From contig JAKBCG010000083.1 of NCBI GenBank assembly GCA_021808035.1, positions 1-9,021 of the forward strand: a stretch of 9,021 nt of DNA, in the 5' to 3' direction. This document shows, piece by piece, positions 1 through 5,765 of this stretch; positions within the stretch are counted from its first letter, which is position 1, and each line of letters starts with the position of its first letter. Made by a program: the position numbers and the translations under genes. The notes beneath the pieces are model-generated. The model did no database searches. It was not told the origin of the DNA and was given only the letters and a program-made list of their open reading frames with translations. This stretch comes from Pseudomonadota bacterium (GTDB taxonomy: Bacteria; Pseudomonadota; Gammaproteobacteria; Steroidobacterales; Steroidobacteraceae).

Positions 1-1
1 C

Positions 2-1789
2 GAGACCAACTGGCGCCTCGCGGACAACTACGGCGTGCCGCGGATCTGCTACGTGAACAAGATGGACCGCAGCGGCGCGAACTTCCTGCGCTGCGTCGAC
101 ATGATCAAGAAGCGCCTCGGCGCGCGCCCGCTGCCGATCCAGATCCCGATCGGATCGGAGGACAACTTCCGCGGGATGATCGACCTGGTCGAGATGAAGG
201 CGCTCGTCTGGGACTCGGACGACAAGGATGCGGTCTGGCAGGTGCTCGACGTGACCCCCGACCTCGCCGACACGCTGCACATCACCGTCCCGACGGACCG
301 TCAGCTGCTCGCGAACGTGGAGAAGTTCCGCACCGAGCTCGTCGACACCTGCCTCGAGCAGGACGACGCGGCGATGGAGGCGTACCTCAACGACGGCGCG
401 GTGCCGTCCGCGGAAGTGCTGCGCGCGGCCCTTCGCAAGGGCACCCTGAGTTCCGCGTTCAACCCGGTGCTGTGCGGTTCCTCGTACAAGAACAAGGGGG
501 TGCAACAGGTCCTCGACGCGGTCGTCGACTACCTGCCGGCCCCGACCGACGTCGAGGCGATCAAGACCGTGGACGCCGACGGCCATCCGATCGGCGAGCG
601 CAAGTGCTCCGACGACGAGCCGTTCTCCGCGCTCGCGTTCAAGGTGATCAACGATGCGTACGGCGCGCTCACCTTCGTGCGCGTGTACTCCGGCGTGCTC
701 ACCAAGGGCATGTCGGTGCAGAACACGACCCGCGGCAAGCGCGAGAAGATCGGCCGCATGGTCGAGATGTTCGCCAAGGAAGCGAACGCGATCGAGGAGG
801 CGCGCGCCGGCGACATCATCGCGCTGGTCTCCCTCTCCGAGACCGAGACCGGCGACACGCTGTGCGACGCCGCGAGCCCGGTGATCCTGGAGCGCATGCG
901 CTTCCCGGACCCGGTGATCAGCGTGTCGGTCACGCCGAAGGCCAAGGCCGACCAGGAGAAGTTCTCGAACGCGCTCGGCAAGATGGTCCGCGCGGATCCA
1001 TCGCTGCACCTCGAGACCGATCGCGAGACCGGCCAGACGATCCTGCGCGGGATGGGCGAGCTGCACCTCGAAGTCACGCTCGACCGGATGCGCACCGAGT
1101 TCGGCGTCGAGGGCAACATGGGCGAGCCCCAGGTCGCCTACCGCGAGACGATCACCCGCAAGCAGAGCGAGCAGTACATCCACAAGAAGCAGACCGGCGG
1201 CGCCGGGCAGTTCGCGGAGGTCTGGATCGACTTCGAGCCGCTGCCGCGGGGTTCGGGCTTCGAGTTCGTCGACAAGACGGTCGGCGGTTCGGTCCCGAAG
1301 GAATTCGTCCCGTCGGTGGAGAAGGGCTTGAAGACGCAGAAGGAGGACGGGGTGCTCGCGGGCTTCCCGACCGTCGACTTCCGCGCGACGCTCACCGACG
1401 GCAGCTACCATGACGTCGACTCGAACGCGATGACGTTCGAGATCGCGGCGAAGGCCTGCTTCCGCGAAGCGGTCCGCAAGGCCGGACCGATCCTGCTCGA
1501 GCCGGTGATGAAGGTCGAGACGGTGACGCCGGGCGACTACCTCGGCGACGTGATCGGCGACATCAACCGGCGGCGTGGTTCGATCCAGGATCAGCTCGAA
1601 CGCGGTACGAACATCGCGGTCGTCGCGACGGTGCCGTTGTCGGAGATGTTCGGCTACATCGGCCACCTGCGCGGGATGACCAGCGGCCGCGCCTCGTACA
1701 CGATGGAGTTCTCGCACTACGATCCGGTCCCGAGAAACGTGGCCGACGAGGTGATCGAGCAGCGGGCGAAGGCGAAGAACGCCTCCTGA
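2..1789 (+). CDS. fusA: Elongation factor G, 5'-truncated by window edge
   Basis: This is the translational GTPase that drives tRNA-mRNA translocation and, with RRF, ribosome recycling. The reading frame is open from base 2, so the first ~100 residues (P-loop, switch regions, DTPGH) lie outside the window; 595 residues remain of about 700. Visible marks, numbered from base 2: G4 motif NKMD at 19-22; G5-like CGSSYK at 158-163, then KNKGVQ and the linker to domain II; domain III with GMGELHLE near 350-357; domain IV with its tip motif SYHDVDS near 468-474, whose His is functionally important in the family; domain V with LLEPVMKVE, RRRG, PLSEMFGY and GRASYTMEF to the end. All core motifs are intact, so it looks functional. 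The motifs HKKQTGGAGQFAEV and the ending HYDPVPRN resemble the alphaproteobacterial EF-G type more than the E. coli one (from memory, not an alignment). It is not followed by tuf, so it may be a paralogue or a relocated copy. The TGA stop is at 1787-1789. Confidence 0.96.
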   Translation, partial: ETNWRLADNYGVPRICYVNKMDRSGANFLRCVDMIKKRLGARPLPIQIPIGSEDNFRGMIDLVEMKALVWDSDDKDAVWQVLDVTPDLADTLHITVPTDRQLLANVEKFRTELVDTCLEQDDAAMEAYLNDGAVPSAEVLRAALRKGTLSSAFNPVLCGSSYKNKGVQQVLDAVVDYLPAPTDVEAIKTVDADGHPIGERKCSDDEPFSALAFKVINDAYGALTFVRVYSGVLTKGMSVQNTTRGKREKIGRMVEMFAKEANAIEEARAGDIIALVSLSETETGDTLCDAASPVILERMRFPDPVISVSVTPKAKADQEKFSNALGKMVRADPSLHLETDRETGQTILRGMGELHLEVTLDRMRTEFGVEGNMGEPQVAYRETITRKQSEQYIHKKQTGGAGQFAEVWIDFEPLPRGSGFEFVDKTVGGSVPKEFVPSVEKGLKTQKEDGVLAGFPTVDFRATLTDGSYHDVDSNAMTFEIAAKACFREAVRKAGPILLEPVMKVETVTPGDYLGDVIGDINRRRGSIQDQLERGTNIAVVATVPLSEMFGYIGHLRGMTSGRASYTMEFSHYDPVPRNVADEVIEQRAKAKNAS

Positions 1790-1811
1790 CAGCGGCGCGC
1801 GGCCCCCGCCG

Positions 1812-1869
1812 CCGGTCGGGGCCCACCGCGGGCGGCTCCCGAGCCAGCGCCCCGGGGGCCGCCGACCGG
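1812..1869 (+). other. GC-rich inverted repeat in fusA 3' region
   Basis: Just after the EF-G stop, CCGGTCGG (1812-1819) is the exact reverse complement of CCGACCGG (1862-1869). Five further pairs (1820-1824 with 1856-1860) form if G1861 is bulged. The ~31-nt loop holds a small hairpin, GGCT/AGCC with loop CCCG (1834-1845). No T run follows, so it does not meet the intrinsic-terminator pattern. It could stabilise the fusA 3' end or act with a factor-dependent terminator. In DNA this GC-rich, chance pairing cannot be excluded. Confidence 0.4.
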
Positions 1870-1884
1870 GTGCTTCCCGGGGCT

Positions 1885-1914
1885 GCGCAGGCAGCCGAGC
1901 GCGGTTGCCTGCGC
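1885..1914 (+). promoter_or_regulatory. Strong 13-bp hairpin upstream of hopanoid operon
   Basis: Arms 1885-1897 and 1902-1914 pair over 13 bp with a single G-U wobble (1894/1905), around the 4-nt loop AGCG at 1898-1901. The 9-bp core GCGCAGGCA/TGCCTGCGC is perfect. No T tract follows: the next bases are GAACGG and then an AT-rich block. The right arm contains the proposed -35 hexamer TTGCCT of the downstream operon. Readings, in order of preference: the end of the fusA transcript or a transcription barrier insulating the hopanoid promoter; or an operator-like palindrome that a regulator could bind over the -35. The symmetry is seen in the sequence; the function is inferred. Confidence 0.5.
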
Positions 1915-1933
1915 GAACGGCGGCCTATATATT
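1905..1933 (+). promoter_or_regulatory. Predicted sigma70-type promoter of squalene/hopene operon
   Basis: TTGCCT (1905-1910, 4 of 6 matches to TTGACA) and TATATT (1928-1933, 5 of 6 matches to TATAAT) are separated by exactly 17 bp. The TATATATT block is a striking AT-rich island in very GC-rich DNA. Transcription would start near 1940, giving a leader of about 48 nt before the ATG at 1988. That leader contains CTTGCGC (1940-1946) and its exact reverse complement GCGCAAG (1964-1970), which could fold just ahead of the ribosome-binding site. No other convincing promoter was seen between here and the end of hpnA, consistent with one four-gene transcript. Confidence 0.6.
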
Positions 1934-1973
1934 CAACGGCTTGCGCGCCGGTGGCGCCCCAAAGCGCAAGTCC

Positions 1974-1977
1974 GGAG
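1974..1977 (+). promoter_or_regulatory. Ribosome-binding site for squalene synthase
   Basis: GGAG lies 10 nt upstream of the ATG at 1988. It is a standard Shine-Dalgarno core at slightly long but acceptable spacing, and it supports this ATG as the start. Confidence 0.6.
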
Positions 1978-1987
1978 ATCACACGCG

Positions 1988-3100
1988 ATGCAGACCGGCA
2001 GTGCCGATGACGACTATCAGCGGAGAATCCTGCCGGATGTCTCGCGCACCTTCGCGCTGACGATCCCGCAACTCCCGGGGGCGCTTCGCGCCCCGGTGAC
2101 CAATGCGTACCTGCTCTGCCGGATCGCCGACACGATCGAGGACGAGCCGACGATCGCACCGGAGGAGACCCAGCGGTATCTGGACCGTTTCAAGGAGATC
2201 GTCGCCGGACGCGCGGCGGCGGAGCCGCTTGTCGATGAACTCGCCGGGCGGCTGAGCGACCAGACGCTGCCGGCCGAACGGGACCTCGTCGCCCACATCG
2301 CGGGCGTGATACGCGTGACCGCACAGTTCAACGACGCGCAGCGCGCGGCGATCCTGCGCTGCGTCGAACGGATGTGCTACGGGATGCCGCGCTTCCAGTC
2401 GAGCGCGAGCCTGCACGGGCTCGCGAGATCCAGCGACCTGGACGATTATTGTTATTACGTCGCGGGCGTCGTCGGCGAGATGCTGACCGAGTTGTTCTGC
2501 GACTATTCCCCCGCGATCGCGCGCCACGGCGAGGCGCTGCGGTCACGGGCGGTCTCGTTCGCCCAGGGACTGCAGATGACCAACATCCTGAAGGACGTCT
2601 GGGAGGATCGCAGCCGCGGCGCCTGCTGGTTGCCACGCGAGGTGTTCGACCGGCACGGCGTCGATCTGTCCGAACTGCGCGCCGCGCCGCCAATGCCCGG
2701 CTTCGCGGACGGCCTGCACGAGTTGGTCGGGGTCGCGCACGCGCACCTGCGCAACGCGCTGGATTACACCCTGCTCATGCCGCGACGGGAGACCGGGATC
2801 CGCCGGTTCTGCCTGTGGGCCGTCGGGCTCGCGGCGCTGACCCTGCGCAACATCGATCGGAACCCGGGCTTCACGGCGGGGTCGGAGGTCAAGGTATCGC
2901 ATACGGCTGTCGCGATGACGCGTCTGTGCAGCGACCTCGCCGTGCGCAGCAATTCGACGCTGCGCGGCCTGTTCGCGTTCGCGGCGCGCGGCCTGCCGCT
3001 CGGCGAGCTGCCGGCGACGATCGGCGCACCGGCGCCGGACGCGAACCTGACCGCGGCGGAAGACGCGCAACGACATCGCTACGGGAGATCAGGCGCATGA
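1988..3100 (+). CDS. sqs: Squalene synthase (single-enzyme, phytoene/squalene synthase family)
   Basis: Predicted to condense two farnesyl diphosphates head-to-head and reduce the presqualene intermediate to squalene, the SHC substrate. The 370-residue protein has both metal/diphosphate-binding aspartate-rich motifs intact: DTIED at 48-52 and DVWED at 203-207. Family blocks include SRTFALTIPQLP near 19-30, YCYYVAGVVGE at 154-164 and QMTNILKD ending at 203. These resemble eukaryotic-type squalene synthase (YC-YVAGLVG, TNI-RD-LED) rather than HpnC or HpnD, and no FAD-dependent HpnE is nearby. No C-terminal membrane anchor is evident, unlike the eukaryotic enzymes. Neighbours: it is the first gene of the operon, with promoter and SD just upstream, and its TGA (3098-3100) overlaps the shc ATG. 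A phytoene or dehydrosqualene synthase is the alternative, but coupling to squalene-hopene cyclase argues strongly for squalene. Confidence 0.9.
   Translation: MQTGSADDDYQRRILPDVSRTFALTIPQLPGALRAPVTNAYLLCRIADTIEDEPTIAPEETQRYLDRFKEIVAGRAAAEPLVDELAGRLSDQTLPAERDLVAHIAGVIRVTAQFNDAQRAAILRCVERMCYGMPRFQSSASLHGLARSSDLDDYCYYVAGVVGEMLTELFCDYSPAIARHGEALRSRAVSFAQGLQMTNILKDVWEDRSRGACWLPREVFDRHGVDLSELRAAPPMPGFADGLHELVGVAHAHLRNALDYTLLMPRRETGIRRFCLWAVGLAALTLRNIDRNPGFTAGSEVKVSHTAVAMTRLCSDLAVRSNSTLRGLFAFAARGLPLGELPATIGAPAPDANLTAAEDAQRHRYGRSGA
3083..3087 (+). promoter_or_regulatory. Ribosome-binding site for shc
   Basis: GGGAG sits inside the end of the squalene synthase gene, 9 nt before the ATG at 3097. It decides the shc start: the frame stays open far upstream to 2374, but that extension only overlaps squalene synthase and resembles no SHC N-terminus. 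Confidence 0.55.
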
Positions 3101-5064
3101 AGAGCACCGCGCAACCGGCGACACCCTCCGCGGCGGGCCGCGAGACGCTGCGCGCGCAGAGCCTCGGCGCGCACGATCGGCTAACCGTCGCGGTCGCCGC
3201 GGCGCGCGACGCGCTGCTCGCGCGGCAGGACGCGGCCGGGAACTGGCTGTTCGAGCTGGAAGCGGACTGCACGATACCCGCCGAGTACGTGATGATGATG
3301 CACTACCTCGACGAGATCGACACCACGCTGGAACGCAAGATCGGCGTCTACCTGCGCGCGCACCAGGCCGATCACGGCGGCTGGCCGCTCTACCACGGCG
3401 GAGCGCTCGACCTGAGCTGCACCGTGAAGGCGTACTTCGCGTTGAAGCTGCAGGGCGACGATCCCGACGCGCCCCACATGCGCCGCGCGCGCGAGGCGAT
3501 CCTCGAGCGCGGCGGAGCCGCCCGCGCGAACGTGTTCACGCGGATCGCGCTCGCGTTGTTCGGCGAGATCCCGTGGCGCGGGGTGCCCTACATCCCGGTC
3601 GAGATCATGCTGCTGCCGCGGTGGTTCCCGTTCCACCTCGACAAGGTCTCCTACTGGTCGCGGACCGTGATGGTGCCGCTGTTCGTGCTGTGCACCAGAA
3701 AACCCCGCGCGAAGAACCCGCGCGGCGTGAACCTGCGGGAACTGTTCACCGTACCACCCGAGCAGGAGCGACATTATTTCGCCGAGATCCGCCGCCGCGG
3801 CGGCGTGCTGCCACGCGTGTTCCTCGCGATCGACCGGATCTTCCGCGGACTCGACCCACTGATCCCGCGTGCGATGCGCGCGGCTGCGACCCGCCGCGCG
3901 GAGAACTGGGTCCTCGAGCGCCTGAACGGCGAGGACGGCCTGGGCGCGATCTTCCCCGCCATGGTGAACGCGCTCGAGATGATGGTGCTGCTCGGCTACC
4001 CGGCGGACGATCCGCGCCGCGTGACCGCGAAGGCGGCGCTGCGCAAACTGGTGATCGAGACCGCGGACTCGGCCTATTGCCAGCCCTGCGTGTCGCCGGT
4101 GTGGGACACGGCGCTCGCCGCGCTCGCGATGCAGGAGGCCGGTGATCCGGCCGCGACCGACGCGGCGAATCGCGCGCTCGATTGGTTGCGGCTCCACCAG
4201 TTGCAGGACGAGCCCGGGGATTGGCGGGTGAACCGGCCGACCCTCGGTGGCGGCGGCTGGGCCTTCCAGTTCGCGAATCCGCACTACCCCGATCTCGACG
4301 ACACCGCGGTCGTCGCGTGGGCGATGCATCAGTCGAACCGCGCCGGCGACTACGCTCCGAACATCACGCGCGCGCTCGACTGGCTCGCGGGGATGCAGAG
4401 CTCGAACGGCGGTTTCGCCGCGTTCGACGTCGACAACACCCACTACCGCCTGAACCAGATTCCGTTCGCCGACCACGGCGCCCTCCTCGATCCGCCGACC
4501 AGCGACGTCACCGCGCGAGTGGTCACGCTGCTCGCGCGAGTCGGGCGACCGGCCGACGCGCCGGTGATCCGCAAGGCGATCGACTACCTGCGCCGCGAGC
4601 AGGAACCCGACGGCTCCTGGTTCGGCCGGTGGGGAACGAACTACGTCTATGGCACCTGGTCGGTGCTCACCGCGTTCGCGCAGGCGCGCGTCCGGGCCGA
4701 CGACCCCGCGGTGCGCAGCGCGGTCGCGTGGCTGCAGCGGCGCCAGAACGTCGACGGCGGCTGGGGCGAGACCAACGACAGCTACGCCGGCGTGCCTGCC
4801 CAGGCCGCGAGCACGCCGCACCAGACCGCGTGGGCGCTGCTCGCGCTGGTCGCCTCCGGCGAGGCGCGCAGCGAGAGCGCGCGGCGCGGCGCCGAGTGGC
4901 TGGTCCGCCAGCAAGGGACCGACGGCCTGTGGAGCGATCCGCACTTCACGGCACCCGGCTTCCCGCGGGTGTTCTACCTGCGCTATCACGGCTACGCCGC
5001 GTATTTCCCGCTGTGGGCGCTCGCCGCGTATCGCACCCTGTCCCGCAGGGCCGTGACCCATTGA
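3097..5064 (+). CDS. shc: Squalene-hopene cyclase (HpnF)
   Basis: Class II triterpene cyclase that protonates squalene and folds it into the pentacyclic hopene/hopanol skeleton; the family is monotopic at the inner membrane. The 655 residues match the usual 620-680. The catalytic acid motif DXDD is present as D399-L-D401-D402. QW-type repeats that brace the alpha-barrels are clear: RQDAAGNW near 43-50, HQADHGGW near 89-96, MQSSNGGF near 433-440, EQEPDGSW at 501-508, RQNVDGGW at 549-556 and QQGTDGLW at 605-612. Other family blocks are NRPTLGGGGWAFQF (379-392), FDVDNTHYRLNQIPFADHGA (443-462), RWGTNYVYGTW (511-521) and the C-terminal GFPRVFYLRYHGY (621-633), which lines the active site. The ATG overlaps the upstream TGA as ATGA with a good SD; the TGA stop at 5062-5064 overlaps the TTG start of hpnG. 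Intact and expected to be active. Confidence 0.98.
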   Translation: MKSTAQPATPSAAGRETLRAQSLGAHDRLTVAVAAARDALLARQDAAGNWLFELEADCTIPAEYVMMMHYLDEIDTTLERKIGVYLRAHQADHGGWPLYHGGALDLSCTVKAYFALKLQGDDPDAPHMRRAREAILERGGAARANVFTRIALALFGEIPWRGVPYIPVEIMLLPRWFPFHLDKVSYWSRTVMVPLFVLCTRKPRAKNPRGVNLRELFTVPPEQERHYFAEIRRRGGVLPRVFLAIDRIFRGLDPLIPRAMRAAATRRAENWVLERLNGEDGLGAIFPAMVNALEMMVLLGYPADDPRRVTAKAALRKLVIETADSAYCQPCVSPVWDTALAALAMQEAGDPAATDAANRALDWLRLHQLQDEPGDWRVNRPTLGGGGWAFQFANPHYPDLDDTAVVAWAMHQSNRAGDYAPNITRALDWLAGMQSSNGGFAAFDVDNTHYRLNQIPFADHGALLDPPTSDVTARVVTLLARVGRPADAPVIRKAIDYLRREQEPDGSWFGRWGTNYVYGTWSVLTAFAQARVRADDPAVRSAVAWLQRRQNVDGGWGETNDSYAGVPAQAASTPHQTAWALLALVASGEARSESARRGAEWLVRQQGTDGLWSDPHFTAPGFPRVFYLRYHGYAAYFPLWALAAYRTLSRRAVTH

Positions 5065-5765
5065 CGGGGATCGGGATCGTGGTCGCGCTCGACGCCGAGG
5101 CGCGCACGCTGCGTGACGTGCGCCGCTGGCGCGGCCGCTCGGAGCGGCTCGACGGCCGTACGACGGTGATCGTCGCGGGAATCGGGCCCGCGGCCGCCGC
5201 CGGGGCTGCGCAGGCCCTCGTCGACGCCGGGGCGGCCGCGCTGCTCAGCTGGGGAGTCGCCGGCGGCCTCGATCCGCGACTGCGACCCGGCGCGATCGTA
5301 CTCCCGGCCGAGATCCTCGGTCCCGGCGGGGAACGCTACCCGACGAGCCTCGCGTGGCGCGAGCGCGAGCGGCGCCGACTCGCCGGCCGCGGGCCGGTGG
5401 TCTGCGAAGGAGCGATCCTGTCGCAAGGCACGGCGATCGCGGATCCCCGGACCAAGCACGCCGCGCACCGCGCGAGCGGTGCGGTCGCGATCGACATGGA
5501 GAGCGCCGCGATCGCCGCCGTCGCGTCGAGCCGCGGCTTGCCGTTCCTCGTCGTGCGCGCGATCGTCGATACCGCGTCGGACGAGTTGCCGGGCGCGGTC
5601 GTCGATGCGAGCCGCAGCGGCCAGCCGGACCCCTGGCGCTTGTTCGCGGGCCTGGTCCGCTCGCCCGGCGACCTCGGCGCGCTCCTCGGCCTCGCCGGCC
5701 GGTTCCGCATCGCCAGGCGTGCGCTCGCCGCGGCCGCGGCCGCCGGCCTCGCGACCCCGTCATGA
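5061..5765 (+). CDS. hpnG: HpnG, adenosylhopane nucleosidase/phosphorylase
   Basis: Member of the PNP/MTA-SAH nucleosidase superfamily. HpnG homologues act on adenosylhopane, releasing adenine to yield (phospho)ribosylhopane, the branch point to bacteriohopanetetrol and aminotriol. The 234-residue protein shows GIVVALDAEA at the N-terminus (Glu13 aligns with the catalytic Glu of MTA nucleosidases), GVAGGLDPRLRPGAIVLP at 65-82, the ribose-binding IDMESAA block with Glu147, and VRAIVDTASDELP at 165-177 with Asp170 at the purine-binding/acid position. The Ala-rich tail (221-232) is probably non-catalytic. The start is inferred as TTG at 5061: it overlaps the shc TGA as TTGA, gives an N-terminus of the correct family length, and no ATG is available; a GTG at 5079 would cut into the first strand. 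AGGG at 5047-5050 is a weak SD. Its TGA overlaps the hpnA ATG. The usual upstream partner HpnH is not in the window. Confidence 0.9.
   Translation: MTGIGIVVALDAEARTLRDVRRWRGRSERLDGRTTVIVAGIGPAAAAGAAQALVDAGAAALLSWGVAGGLDPRLRPGAIVLPAEILGPGGERYPTSLAWRERERRRLAGRGPVVCEGAILSQGTAIADPRTKHAAHRASGAVAIDMESAAIAAVASSRGLPFLVVRAIVDTASDELPGAVVDASRSGQPDPWRLFAGLVRSPGDLGALLGLAGRFRIARRALAAAAAAGLATPS

Noticed and set aside
1885..1925. Intrinsic (rho-independent) terminator for fusA
   Set aside because: The hairpin is strong but no T run follows it; kept only as a hairpin of uncertain role.
2374..3096. N-terminal extension of the shc frame to 2374
   Set aside because: The extension overlaps squalene synthase, is Arg-rich and unlike any SHC N-terminus; the ATG at 3097 has an SD and gives the normal family length.
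3181..5061. Long minus-strand open frame of 626 codons opposite shc
   Set aside because: It is exactly antisense to a fully convincing squalene-hopene cyclase, its translation is Arg/Ala/Val/His-rich without domain motifs, and GC-rich codon bias in the sense gene explains the lack of stops.
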